DNA of 33,642 bases from Stephanodiscus triporus (Eukaryota; Bacillariophyta; Thalassiosirophyceae; Thalassiosirales; Thalassiosiraceae), in assembly GCA_036939755.1 (NCBI GenBank), contig JALLAZ010000003.1, forward strand, positions 1 to 33,642. Reading direction: 5' to 3'. Within the stretch, counting starts at the first letter, position 1; each line of letters opens with the position of its first letter. Position numbers and translations under genes: made by a program. Under the pieces are notes generated by a model. That model was given only the letters and a program-made list of their open reading frames with translations. It did not search any database and had not been told where the DNA came from. This document shows, piece by piece, positions 22,273 through 32,640 of this stretch.

Positions 22273-24777
22273 TCATAATAAACCCTTCACTGCGAAAATG
22301 CCAGGAATGGCCATCAACTCGTTTGCTGCAGTCTTCTCAGTAGCTGTTTGTCCCTCATCTACTCCCTCGTCTGGGTACAACAACCTCAACGCTGGCGTTA
22401 ACTTCGCAGCCAAGTCTATTGTGATGCCGGGGGTGAGCCTCATGAAATCAAATGCAAAAACAACGGTTTCGAGTTCAATATCCTTTGTCCTAGTCATTGG
22501 AGGTATCTTTGGATACCGTTGCGAAAAATGAGTCAACACCAAAGACTTTGCCTTCATCTTTGTGGCGACGTCAATCGCCTCCCCTAACGTCGAATGACGC
22601 TTCAGCACTGCATCATCTTCCATCCCATCTTCAAAAGTTGCCTCATGAATTAACAGATCAGCACCAAAACCTACATCGGCGAATCTGTTGGAAGGCCGAC
22701 AATCCCCACTGTATGCTACTTTTCCAAATGATGTTCCGTCGATTACCACTGCATAAGAGCGAAGGCAATGTGCGACCGGGATTGACATGCAATTGGTAAT
22801 ACCAAGCTCATCATAAAGCTTTTTACCTAAGGGGTGTACTCGACCGTGGATCATATCGCAGCAATCGACAGGTAAATAACTGTGATTGATTTCGGGTGCG
22901 ACCAATCGATATTCTTCGAGGAAAGCAAACAAATCTGGAGGGGCCATGAGTACTATAGGATCATTCGCCGCGCAGACGGCAGCCCTTTCTGATAAGAGAC
23001 GCAACAGACCTAAATGATGGTCGGCATGGGGGTGCGAGATCCAAACAGCTTTAATGCACCTCAAACGAGAATGATATTCATCCACTGCAATTTGATTGGA
23101 TTGCAGTGTGCTCTTCCATGATCTAAAAAGTTGGCCCATCGTACCTTCTCCTATATCAAGAAGTAGGCTATTTCCATTATTCATCCGCAAGTACATGCCA
23201 GTGACGTTTCTGTGTTTGCACGGCACAGCAGAGCCAGTTCCAGTGAATATCAGCTCTCCGAGATCACTTTCGCCTACGTCTAGACCACAATCTTCATGTC
23301 CTTCCCTTACAGAAGACACTGATGCGGCACATTCCACGGCACCAGATTCATTCACCTGCTCTTTAAGGTCATGTATTATGTTTTCCGGGTACAGGCTCTT
23401 CATTGTGGATCTGTTCAACCCACGACGCAAACGTGGCATCAATACATAATCCATCATTGAACAGCCCTCGATTGTTGGGAAGTCTTCTGAGTCGCGTTCC
23501 GCATGTTCAATAATTCTGTCACCACTTGAATTTCTAACGGTTAGCGATGGCATTGGATACAGTTTACTATTAACGAATGATCGGCGTATACCACCAATAA
23601 TTCCAGAAACAAAAGGACTATTCTTATCATCCATGACCCTCCCTTCCAGCGTCTCAACTGTGTGGAGAGTAATATGATCCACGGCAGTCCCAAACAACTT
23701 GCACCAAGATCGATATGCAGGATCATGGAAAACAGATTTAGGTGTTAAGTGCACCATAACATAAAGCTCCACACGTTCATTTGACTTCTTATTCCCCATT
23801 ATGTTGAAACTTTCCAACGCACGGAAGGTATCAGTTTGTTTTAATTCGTTCAACACCTCCAATGTTGGGCAGTAGACAACCGCAACACCCACCCCGGGGC
23901 TACTCTCGGCAACACACTCTTCTGATCTAACAGCTCGTTCCTCATTTGTACTTGGATCAATAAATGTGATGCACTTTCCTGCCTTTAGTTGAGCAAAAAG
24001 GGGACCCCTGGGAACACCCAAAGATTGTGCCTTGTCTACGAGAAACTTTCCTGGTATGGGCGGGGTAGTGAAGAGGTATGATACTGCTTGTTTCGCCATC
24101 GGAAGGGCCTGAATAGAGTAGGAAACAGGAATTGATTTAACACTAAATCCATTCTCTTCGCTATCACATGTGCCTTTGGATTTGTTCCTCTTCGCCTTCT
24201 TTTTTCCGTGTAAACTCGTGGACGCCTTGTTGATTTTAAGTGTACTATCAAATTGCCCTTCGTGGGCATGAACTCTGAATCGATCTCGTCTCATAAAGTG
24301 TCTCAAAGCATGGAGGAAAGTATTGATGCCCTCGGGACCAATAATTTCTAAATCGGGAATCCCCTCATCGCCATCTGATATTAAGCTTCCATTCCTTTTG
24401 CGATCAATCTTATCGTTGAGCGATCCGCGGTTATGTCCATCCTGTCCATTGTCACTACCACTAACTCCCACATGGTTACTCTTTTTTGAGCCTCTTAAAT
24501 CCTTCGCGATGGAATCTACCACATCGGCCGTTGTCAGGATCATCCCAGGCAAGCCACCTAGAGTGTCATGACCAATGTGGGTCAGACACACCCGATTCAC
24601 AGAGCTGACCCGGAGCGTGCCGACGCAGGCGCTGCTGGCGGAGGCCGACTCTAAAAATGATCTCTGGCATCCCTCGCCGCAGTTTATTAGAGTTTTTGAT
24701 CCGTCAGGAGAGACGACGAGGAGGGAGGGGTTCGAGTCGAGGGAAGCGATGGTTAAGATGCGGATGGAGGCTGTCAT
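22273..24777 (-). CDS. ELAC2: tRNase Z, long form (ELAC2-like)
   Basis: Uninterrupted frame of 834 residues from ATG 24777. tRNase Z cuts the 3' trailer from precursor tRNAs so that CCA can be added. The long form is a fused pair of metallo-beta-lactamase domains. The degenerate N half is visible as LLVVSPDGSKTLINCGEGCQ, VCLTHIGHDTLGGLPGMI and DLEIIGPEGINTFLHALRHF. The active C half starts near 510 (ELIFTGTGSAVPCKHRNVTG). It carries the zinc signature H582-x-H584-x-D586-H587-H588 (SHPHADHHLGLLRLL), then VAYSGDCRPS, LIHEATFEDGME and the HST loop (KRHSTLGEAI), and ends with LVLTHFSQRY. Length and domain order are normal for eukaryotic RNase Z-L. No clear presequence is visible from this start, so nuclear or cytosolic action is the simplest reading. 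Confidence 0.93.
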   Translation of the reverse strand: MTASIRILTIASLDSNPSLLVVSPDGSKTLINCGEGCQRSFLESASASSACVGTLRVSSVNRVCLTHIGHDTLGGLPGMILTTADVVDSIAKDLRGSKKSNHVGVSGSDNGQDGHNRGSLNDKIDRKRNGSLISDGDEGIPDLEIIGPEGINTFLHALRHFMRRDRFRVHAHEGQFDSTLKINKASTSLHGKKKAKRNKSKGTCDSEENGFSVKSIPVSYSIQALPMAKQAVSYLFTTPPIPGKFLVDKAQSLGVPRGPLFAQLKAGKCITFIDPSTNEERAVRSEECVAESSPGVGVAVVYCPTLEVLNELKQTDTFRALESFNIMGNKKSNERVELYVMVHLTPKSVFHDPAYRSWCKLFGTAVDHITLHTVETLEGRVMDDKNSPFVSGIIGGIRRSFVNSKLYPMPSLTVRNSSGDRIIEHAERDSEDFPTIEGCSMMDYVLMPRLRRGLNRSTMKSLYPENIIHDLKEQVNESGAVECAASVSSVREGHEDCGLDVGESDLGELIFTGTGSAVPCKHRNVTGMYLRMNNGNSLLLDIGEGTMGQLFRSWKSTLQSNQIAVDEYHSRLRCIKAVWISHPHADHHLGLLRLLSERAAVCAANDPIVLMAPPDLFAFLEEYRLVAPEINHSYLPVDCCDMIHGRVHPLGKKLYDELGITNCMSIPVAHCLRSYAVVIDGTSFGKVAYSGDCRPSNRFADVGFGADLLIHEATFEDGMEDDAVLKRHSTLGEAIDVATKMKAKSLVLTHFSQRYPKIPPMTRTKDIELETVVFAFDFMRLTPGITIDLAAKLTPALRLLYPDEGVDEGQTATEKTAANELMAIPGIFAVKGLL

Positions 24778-25048
24778 GCTTGTCGTAGAGGAGTACCTAT
24801 CGCATGGTTGTATCTATTGTATCGTACTTCCTATGGAAGTAGTTATCGAAAGTACGATACACCATAGTACGTACAGCACCCTCAGGAGTACACGTGTAGG
24901 TATGGTATCTGGTAAGATATTGACGCAACTGAGGAATCAACACAGCCGCCGCCGCTCCACTGTCTGATGCCTGCCTTTCATTCACTGTTTGCGTCGGAGT
25001 TGTTTCAGGACGCATATTACATTCAGAGCGAACCATTCAAAATATATC
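24778..25048. promoter_or_regulatory. divergent promoter region with nested inverted repeats, tRNase Z / M14 peptidase
   Basis: 271 bp between divergent starts. An 11-bp inverted repeat (GTATCGTACTT at 24819-24829, its complement at 24850-24860) encloses a smaller palindrome (ACTTCC/GGAAGT, 24826-24840). Just to the right are several GTAC-rich words (AGTACGTAC, AGTACACGTGT). The symmetry suits a bidirectional promoter, but no factor can be named. Confidence 0.5.
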
Positions 25049-26002
25049 ATGAGCTGCCCCGATGCGCAAGAAGAGACCCCCGCGCCGTTTTACCCAATCG
25101 GCATTCCGGGGAAACCCTGGACCGATGTCGAACGAGCGCTGTGGAGGTCGGGCACTAAAGTCCAACGCTCATACAAGGATGAAGTGTTGGATGCTCTGCA
25201 TGAGCTAGATAGCAATGTTTGGGAAGTTTTTCAATATGGTGCCCTTACTCAAGATCCACAACGTTACCCTTTATACGGAGTCAAGAGTCGACAGTGGCGA
25301 GGAACCAAGCCGCATCTATTGGTTACGGGTGGCGTGCACGGGTACGAGACCTCTGGCGTTCAAGGCGCAATATTATTCTTGCAAACCCAAGCAAAGTATG
25401 CAGATAAATTCAACATCCTTGTTGCACCCTGCGTCTCTCCGTGGTCGTACGAACACATCCAACGTTGGAATGCAGACGTGAAGGATCCAAATCGATCTTT
25501 CAAGAAGGGTTCCGAAACGGAAGAATCCAGAGCATTGATGTCATACCTTGAATGTCTGAATGTTGAGCTGTGGACATGTCATTTGGATCTGCATGAAACA
25601 ACGGATACTGATGCCACGGAATACATGCCTGCTAAGCACGCTGAGGCCGGACTGATGTACGAAACGGAAGCCATTCCGGATGGATTCTACCTAGTTGGCG
25701 ACTCAGAAAATGGGCAGCTTGACTTTCAGGAGGCAGTCATCGCCAGTGTTCGCAATGTTACTCACATTGCACCTCCCGATGCCAATGGTAATATTCTTGA
25801 CGACCTGCCCGCAGTAAGAGACGGCGTTGTTTTGGTTCCAGCCAAAACTCTGGGGCTTTGCTGTAGTGTGACTGGGGGGGAATATACGACAACGACGGAA
25901 GTTTACCCAGATAGCTCGATGGTCACAGACGAAATCTGTAAGCAGGCGCAGGTTGCAGCAATTACTGGTGCTCTCGATTATGTACTTTCGCAGCAGAAGT
26001 AG
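25049..26002 (+). CDS. M14-type zinc carboxypeptidase / aspartoacylase-like enzyme
   Basis: Uninterrupted frame of 317 residues. The frame extends upstream only from a TTG; the first ATG is 25049. The zinc site is recognisable: H97 and E100 in VTGGVHGYETSG, and the third ligand H182 in HLDLHETTDTD. E284 in TTTTEVYPDSS sits where the catalytic glutamate of this fold belongs. APCVSPWSYEHIQRWNADVK and the following DPNRSF are also typical of M14 enzymes. The family includes peptidases that trim C-terminal residues and deacylases of N-acyl amino acids such as succinylglutamate desuccinylase. The short length and DLHETT point to the latter style, but the substrate is open. No signal peptide is seen, so a cytosolic enzyme is likely. 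Confidence 0.8.
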   Translation: MSCPDAQEETPAPFYPIGIPGKPWTDVERALWRSGTKVQRSYKDEVLDALHELDSNVWEVFQYGALTQDPQRYPLYGVKSRQWRGTKPHLLVTGGVHGYETSGVQGAILFLQTQAKYADKFNILVAPCVSPWSYEHIQRWNADVKDPNRSFKKGSETEESRALMSYLECLNVELWTCHLDLHETTDTDATEYMPAKHAEAGLMYETEAIPDGFYLVGDSENGQLDFQEAVIASVRNVTHIAPPDANGNILDDLPAVRDGVVLVPAKTLGLCCSVTGGEYTTTTEVYPDSSMVTDEICKQAQVAAITGALDYVLSQQK

Positions 26003-26553
26003 ATCAGGGATCGCTTGACTGTTGGACATGACACAAAACAATAGCACGGCAGTTGAACATGAAAAATGAGCGTGGCTTGTCATGGAGAGACAACATGCAT
26101 GTTGGCTTACCTTTGATTTTTACGAAGCATTCTGTTCTTAACCTTAAGTCCAACCCTAGCCCATTTTTACTTGATACCGTTGTAGAAAGAGTACTTTCCA
26201 TAAGAGTGACCCCTTCATAGGCTAGGCTAAAAAAAAATTGATTGGCACCTACCAGCCACTGAACTTTAGTGTTTGCTCCAAGTGCAATATATTTGATAGG
26301 TCTGCAGCCAACCGCATGATTCAAACAAACTGAGAGTATTGCAGTTGTTGATTGTTGTCATCAGCTCCGACTGCCAGTTCGGTGTTCTATTAGCACACGC
26401 ATTGATTGTTTACGGCGTTTGAGAGCGACAATTGATCAGGATTTTATATCCCTGGCTGGACATGTCAGTTTAAGCCGGGAGATGGCAATGATCAATGATG
26501 CCTTATAAAAATATCCTATTAGTCTCTACTTTCCCACTTCTATGTTTTACTTT
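26003..26553. other. convergent intergenic region
   Basis: 551 bp between the stop codons of the M14 enzyme and the 2OG oxygenase. AT-rich; short ORFs on either strand look like noise. No RNA gene or repeat was recognised. Confidence 0.55.
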
Positions 26554-28201
26554 TCATTTGTCGCCCTCTGATTCGAGAATGTATCGATATTTTTCGACGT
26601 TGAAAGGTTCGTTGAAATCAACAACTTCCACGAATCTTCTCTGTTTCTCGATGTGGCTTGATTCTGATCCGATTCTGAATTGTGATGTTTGCACCTCCAC
26701 CCCTAAATCCGTCAAGTCTAAAACGGCAAATTGTTGAGTGAGAAATGAGTTAGTTAAACGAAGAATACATCAAATAATGACATATCTTACCGCCCGCGAA
26801 ACGCAATGCACGGAAATACCCCCAAAGACACGGATGATATTTTAGGGATTGGAGCGGATGAAAATCGCTGCTTTTGTCGGTGTTTCCTGGTGCAGTATCG
26901 TTTTGATTGTCTCCTTCTTCGTTCTCTTTGCTGCAACAACTTGCAAAGGGGCGGCAAAATTCTTCATAGCTTGGATTATAAAAATATGGAGCGGAGTATC
27001 GCTTCTTCGCTGGATCCGTAAGAACTCGATGCAACGGCGCACGAAACCTGCCATTGGAGCAAATCATTGCCATATCCCCCGTATTGATTGTGAGTGAGCC
27101 TGGGACTGGATGCACTGTTACCCAAAGATCATCATCTGCAATATGGTCGTCATCCTCAAAGCGCGCAACCTGCAACGAATGGCACTCGTCATCCTGCAAA
27201 AGGATGGTCAAGAATCCCGCGTCGCGGTGGGGAGATATTCCCAGTGTGCCACTACTAGCAGTCTTGGTGCTGAAGCCGTTGTTGTGCAAGTTTTCCTCGG
27301 TGTTGTCTAACTCAGACTTTTCGCCGCAGGGAGGGTAATAATTCATTCTCAAATACGAGGTGTGTGCCCCCTCCATTCGTTCCAAAAAATGCTCTTCGTC
27401 CATGTTTCCGCCACTTAAAGCAAGCGTCATTAACGTTGCGAGCTGGCTGGACAGTTCCGAACACTTATTAAAGTATTCAACGACCACCTCGCGAAAGTTG
27501 GGACATTCCTCTTCAGATGGAAATTTGTTGTATCCATCCAGGCAGGCATTTCTATCGTCTAGATCAAGGAGGTTCCAATCCCTACTTCCTGGCACTCCCA
27601 CATCCAATGCTTCTTTCCAGTCTCTCTTCCTCTTGGTTAGCTCGTCATCGAAATAGCCCCTTGCATTGGTCGCATTCCGCTTTAATGAAAGCTTAGTGTC
27701 ATACGGTAGCGCGAAGAAACTGCTCATGGCATTTTGGAATGCGTTTATTGTTGCGGATGGGATACCGTGGTTGATCAATTGGAAGAATCCCCAGGTTGAG
27801 CATGCGTGGAAAATCTTAGGCCGAAGTGGATAGGATTTGATCCACGCCCGAACGTTGAAGAAACGCAAGGACGAAAAAGAAGAAAGGTCAGTTGCGCTAC
27901 CATACCTAATTTCCTTTCACCACTCTATGAAACTAACCTGATTGATTAGGAGGGAGGTATCGGGATTGGCCAGATCAATTACTGGGATTTCATTAGCCAA
28001 GATACTACCGGTGGCAGAGAGTGTACGTCCCTCTCGTTGTTCCTTATCACCCATCGCGCCGCTGCTGCCAGCCGTGGAGACATCGCCGGGCATGTTCATG
28101 TTCACGTTGCTTGCTATTGCTTTCTTCGTTTTTCGCAAGTAAGAGCCCTCACAGCTGCTTTCCCGCCAATTTAGGTACGTAGGTACCTCGTACGTACTCA
28201 T
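26554..28201 (-). CDS. isopenicillin-N-synthase-like 2OG-Fe(II) oxygenase
   Basis: Three exons: 28201-27938, 27814-26791 and 26717-26554, with introns of 123 nt (GTTAGT / AAG) and 73 nt (GTAAGA / TTTTAG), 483 residues. The first join restores IPVIDLANPDTSLLINQ-IFHACSTWGFFQLINHGIP, the N-terminal hallmark of this superfamily. Without the last splice the protein would end in an unrelated tail; with it, LRFAG-DLTDLGVEVQTSQF continues naturally. The iron ligands are H284 and D286 (SPHRDAGFLTILLQ) and H350 (PLHRVL). R360 with Ser (RYSAPYFYNP), ten residues after H350, binds 2-oxoglutarate. Members include gibberellin and flavonoid oxidases in plants and many uncharacterised algal enzymes; the substrate here is unknown. 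The N-terminal 60 residues are extra and polar. The doubtful ORF at 28406 would be its head-to-head neighbour. Confidence 0.88.
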
Positions 28202-28405
28202 AACAACTAGAGTACTCTACATCATCATACACCTACTACACCTCATAATATTCTCCCCAACAACCCAACAACAACACAGCGAACGCCGCACCCGGCCGGC
28301 CGCATCGCAAACGAACGAAACTCCATCTTCTCTCTACGCCTTCGTAAACGACAGCCACAAATCATCGCTTGTGAAATCCCGGACCAACGCAAAAACGCAA
28401 GAACA
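28202..28405. promoter_or_regulatory. 5' flank of the 2OG oxygenase, possibly bidirectional
   Basis: 204 bp between ATG 28201 on the minus strand and ATG 28406 on the plus strand. CA-rich with little secondary structure. GTACGTAGGTACC-type motifs lie just inside the oxygenase coding start (28173-28200) and recur in two other divergent spacers. Confidence 0.35.
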
Positions 28406-28654
28406 ATGCCCGGCGCTCCTCCCTCTGAGATCGACTACCGAACGTATCACGGCACACAAGGATCGTGGACTCCGACGTTTCTTCTACTCACCTTCCTAAT
28501 ATTTCGTCACCTATTGCGAAACTCAATCAGATTCCAGCGCTTTGTGAGCAGTCAAAAAATACACTGGAAGAGACGATTAGGATACAGAGACGAGAGTAAA
28601 TATCAAATGGGGGTGGGGGATGGTGCGAACATGAAATTGAAGAGACAGGGATAG
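28406..28654 (+). CDS. possible small hypothetical protein
   Basis: ATG-started frame of 82 codons: MPGAPPSEIDYRTYHGTQGS, then a hydrophobic piece (LLLTFLIFRHLL) and a basic tail. No family recognised. It is included because it starts where the alternating-strand pattern predicts a plus-strand gene, 204 bp from a divergent start. A spliced form is possible: exon 1 to 28595, intron 28596-28768 (GTAAAT / TTAG), then RVVNMDVLEPFHMTVFCKR running to a stop at about 28911. The donor is weak. It could equally be noise. Confidence 0.3.
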   Translation: MPGAPPSEIDYRTYHGTQGSWTPTFLLLTFLIFRHLLRNSIRFQRFVSSQKIHWKRRLGYRDESKYQMGVGDGANMKLKRQG

Positions 28655-29602
28655 ACAGTGGATGCGTCCGCTTCGAATGAAAGTTACAATGAATTGCTTT
28701 GACATACACCGTGGATTTACGATTGTATGCGAATTCACGATGCTGGGTAAAAACGCTACATCTGTTAGCCCGAGTTGTCAATATGGATGTACTAGAGCCA
28801 TTCCACATGACCGTGTTCTGCAAACGAACGCTTGGCAGAGATTTTGCGGATCCTTCTCAGCATGGCGTTAAAACGACGCCAAATCATAATCAATCTTTGA
28901 AAATAACATAAGCCCAATCTCATCTGAATAGTTGTGATCCCCCAATCGTTTTTTCGCACGTGATCAATCCAATACATCATGCCAATCTAAAAATCAACTG
29001 AGAGAAGCAGTGAAGATTGAATCCAGAAATCAACTGGATGACACAGTGATGGTGATTCCACACATGACATATACTTATAAAAGATATTGACACATTGGAA
29101 GAGGGGGGGTTTGCCATCGGCAGTGTGAAAGAAATTTCCGAACTATGACTTGACCCATAGAACCGCCCTTCGCTTTCTAAGGACAATTACCACCAGACTC
29201 CTTCATTCAAGAAGGTTCGACAACGAATACGGTCATCCACAATATTTCTATCGAGATGGCACATCCTTATCATGGCTGTCCCCCCTTTTCTCACAGCTTA
29301 TAGAAAAAAGATGTTCTCCTACCTACTTACTCTCTAGAGGAGTAGCTTGATATAATTTGGGCCACTCAGTCCTACTCTACTCTAGAGTAGCTACTTGGGC
29401 TATGATTTTCATCCCAAAACCGATCAATATGTCTTCCTAGCATTTTGAACAGGGACACCCACAATAACATGCATTTACCTAATTAAGTATCTGATATTGG
29501 TTTCAATTTCTTCCCAAATATCATCAAGGCATGTTGCACTATCTCTCTGTCTCCACCTACATCCAGACAACGGCTAACCATTAAGTAGTGGATTTTTCAT
29601 TT
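28655..29602. other. long stretch without a supported gene
   Basis: About 950 bp. It holds the possible second exon of the doubtful ORF (28769-28911) and a 14-bp perfect palindrome at 29378-29391 (CTACTCTAGAGTAG), with an imperfect relative at about 29325-29346. Otherwise it is AT-rich and without recognisable coding or RNA features. Confidence 0.5.
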
Positions 29603-31240
29603 TCAATTAACGATGGGATAATCTCCTCCGCCTCCTCCTCCCGCGATAGGATAATCTCCTCCTCCTCCACCTCCTCCGCCTCCTCCTCCTCCCACCGCCG
29701 CCGCCGCAGCAGCCTCCTCCTCCTTCCTCTTCACTGCCGCCGCATCGTTGGCGATCTTCTGTTTGATAATTTCGGCCATCAGCGTCTTCGCCTCCTCCAC
29801 CTTGCCCACCTTCTTCAAAGCGAATGCCCGCGAGCGCTTGGCGCAAAGGATCATCGACCTCCCGTCGTCTTCACTCCCGCCCGCCTCGTTGATGTGATCC
29901 ATCCCAATACTTTCGGCAATCTTATATTTCTCGTCGGCCCTCTCGTAATCGCCCGTGCGCGCGTATGTATTTCCGATGTTGACGTGCACGGAGTGCCTTT
30001 CCCAATCGACTCGGGCGCATCTCGGCTCGCCCTCGAGGAAGGGGAATACCTTTTCGTAGGTTTCGCGCGCCTCGTCCTCACGGCCCATGGCCGCGAGGGC
30101 GTTGCCACGCTGGAGCAGGGCCGAGCGCATGCACAACTGGGAGACGCGAAGGGGCAGGAGTTTTAGGGTGGAGGGATTCGCGAGGCCGGGGGATGTGGCG
30201 TTCTTTTCGTACTTTGGGTCAAAGATCGGGTTGTCCTCGGCCTAGTATAATATGTGACGATCCATTGTGGAGGGCGGAAATAATTCGACGTCAATGAAAA
30301 TGACGAGAATGACAGAAACGATATCAATGACGAATTGGATTGGCCCAAAGACACGCACCTCCAACTGCACCTCATCGCTGTCCCAAAATCCGGGTCCGGA
30401 AATCTCCAACGCCTTGTCAGCACACCTCAACGCCTCGATCGCCCCATCCCGCCCCGCCTGCGTCAGTTTCCTCTTACAAAGCTCACTCAGGCTCAGGCTC
30501 GCGCACGCCGGCTCCCTCAGCAGCAGGCTCAGCCGCAGCGCCGCGCGGGCCTGGGCCAGCCGGTCGGCGCGGTGCTTAAGCGTACCCGCGTCCTCGTCCC
30601 CCGTGACCTGATCGACGTACACCTCGCTAGGACCCTTGTCCTCGGAGTCGTCGTCCTCGGAGAAGAGGAGCTGGGCCAGGCTGACCTTCTGCTCCCGCCG
30701 GGTCATCTTGGCCATTGGCCCGCGAGTCGCCCGGGGGAGGAGGTCGGCCTTGAGGGCCGTGAAGTACTCGTTCTCGCCGCGCTTCCGACGTTGGACGGAG
30801 TCCTCGAGGTCGATGAGCAGGGACAGGTCGGCGACGCCGCCGTCGTCGTAGCCGTCCTCGCCGAGGACCTTGAAGCCCGAGCCGGGAAGTGCGGGCTTGT
30901 CGAGTGGCTTGGCGGAGCCGACCTTACGGAGGAATGATGGTTTTATTTGTTCGAAGTCGTTTGAATATTAATTCAGTGATGCGATGTGGTGTTGTGTGGT
31001 GCGCAGAGAAATAATGAACGGGGATTCAACGTGAGCACATTGGCAATCGGAAGAACTCGATCGGCCAGATTGTCTTGATGCATCGGCACTCCGAACCGCT
31101 AGAATTTCTTATTAATGTTTACGCGAAAACTCTCTCACCTCATCCTCCGGCTTGGGCGGCGGCGGCGGCAATGTGGCCTTGTCGATCTTGCGCTCCTGGG
31201 CCTTCTTTTTTCCTGCACTAGACTTCGCCTTCTTTCCCAT
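29603..31240 (-). CDS. TPR-repeat protein
   Basis: Three exons: 31240-31139, 30922-30359 and 30241-29603 (introns 216 and 117 nt), all phase 0, 434 residues. Exon 1 encodes a strongly basic head ([18 protein letters not shown]) and a run of prolines, suggesting nuclear or nucleolar location. Exon 2 has an acidic patch ([10 protein letters not shown]) and helices ([37 protein letters not shown]). Exon 3 carries clear tetratricopeptide units: [40 protein letters not shown] and [19 protein letters not shown]. The end is a Glu/Ala coiled segment and a glycine-rich tail with DYPI twice ([12 protein letters not shown] and GDYPIVN). TPRs mediate protein-protein binding, so a chaperone or assembly-factor role is likely, but no specific orthologue is recognised. 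All exons are GC-rich compared with the flanks. Confidence 0.78.
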
Positions 31241-31409
31241 GATGCTTTGATGCTGATTGTTTGATGCTGGATCGGTATGGTTTGCGGTCCGGCGTCTTCG
31301 TGTCTCGAACCCCGTGTCCACAACTCTGACGTCGGTCAACAGAAGGGTCGAGGAGAGCCTTCCACGTGGAGGGTGGTGGAGGACAGACGGTTCCGTGCGC
31401 AATCGAGGC

Positions 31410-31550
31410 ACCAAACCACAAACCCCAAACACCAAAACCAAACACCTTCTTAACACCGAACACCAAACACCTAACACCTAACACCTAACACCTAGAGTAA
31501 CACCTAACACCTAACACCTAACACCAAACAACACCTAACACCAAACCAAA
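31410..31550. repeat. AACACCT heptamer tandem repeat (telomere-like)
   Basis: An A/C-rich tract grades from irregular CCAAAC words into regular 7-nt units AACACCT (about 31465-31533), broken once by AGAGT and ending in AACACCAA variants. On the minus strand the unit reads TTAGGTG, one base longer than the TTAGGG telomere unit. It lies about 170-310 bp upstream of the TPR gene start, in its promoter or 5' UTR. Confidence 0.8.
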
Positions 31551-31909
31551 GAAACTCTCAACTGATCTATCCACCCACCACCCCATCAAAACCTCTATAT
31601 ATGTGATGCACATATAATTATTTCAGGAAAACTGCTTAGACTAATACTTAGGGACCAACAAGGGAGATCGACTTGTGTGTTAGGGAAGGGGGGGGGCATG
31701 TCAATGGCAAGGTGGTGGAGTCTCCTGAAATCTGAGCCTAAAATGGGACACACTGAGTCAACCACAGTTATGTATTTTGTTACAAAGGCGGTGGACATTA
31801 ACATGATAACCGCTGTGGTCGCATATCTGTGACCACTGTTTTTTTACCTTCGTAAAATTGTAGTTTCTTTGCCAATTTTGGCTGCCTCAGCCAGCCAAAG
31901 ATAGCACCC

Positions 31910-32155
31910 AATAGCTGAGCTCCTTGGCTACAACTTTGCTATTTCAGATTTAAATGAAGCTTGTTGCTTCAATGAGCTAAGTAGAGGGTATGTTTTGGGT
32001 CCCAAAATTGTTTAGCTTTTACTTGTAAAAAAGGTCAATACTCGCTAGCTAAAAGTAGTTGTGTTTTGTGTTTTGACCCGTTGATGAAAACAATGACCAT
32101 GGTGTCCGAGGGGAGGGGCTTCACATGAAGCCACCAAAACGCTCCATCGGGCGAT
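31910..32155 (+). repeat. duplicated segment, copy A
   Basis: Shares in the same order with copy B: AATAGCTGAGCTCCT at 31910, AGCTTGTTGCTTC at 31958, GACCATGGTGTCC at 32095 and CTCCATCGGGCGAT at 32142. Between the shared blocks the copies differ by substitutions and indels of about 40 bp, so the duplication is old. Confidence 0.75.
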
Positions 32156-32513
32156 AGGCCTCAAGTCGTATCAACCCAGTGGCATGGTCTTCGCATTTGT
32201 CATCGATTGCTTTACATTTTCTTTTTTGTGGATAATAGAGTAGCTAGAAATTAATTTATTACTCTACCAATTTGTCGATTCCATTGAATCGCTTCTACCG
32301 CCCCCTCACCCGACCCCTCGCCCACATTGGGTTTGTGCTGGATTGGGTTTAGCTGTAAAATCTGTGCCGCTGGAGGCGGCGAAAGCTCTCCATGTGGGGA
32401 TGTGTGTTTTAGTGTTGTGTTTTGTGTTTTAATATTAATTCCTATGTAGAAAATCAACGTGGCAAGATACATGCGTATTTGAAAAGTACAATTTTGTTCC
32501 TGCCTGAACCCTA

Positions 32514-32547
32514 ATAGCGGCTAAGCTGTTAACAGCTTAACTGCTAT
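32514..32547. repeat. 34-nt near-perfect palindrome
   Basis: Centre TAAGCTGTTAACAGCTTA is an 18-nt perfect palindrome; with the flanks the two 17-nt arms match at 15 positions (ATAGC outside on one side, GCTAT on the other). It is centred on GTTAAC between the two duplicated copies. As RNA it would form a strong hairpin with almost no loop. Confidence 0.85.
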
Positions 32548-32640
32548 GTGGCGCCAGGAGGCCGCATTTTTTAATGACTTTCTTTGAGGGCCGGTAACTT
32601 CACCGATTTTTGTCCATTGATAGCGTTTGATAGCCAGAAA

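Noticed and set aside
29588..30166. 192-residue plus-strand ORF
   Set aside because: Antisense to the TPR exon 3; the minus strand shows regular TPR helices.
31112..31484. Minus-strand ORFs reading into the heptamer repeat
   Set aside because: The Leu/Val/Gly-rich head is translation of the repeat; the supported TPR start is the ATG at 31240 in a defined exon.
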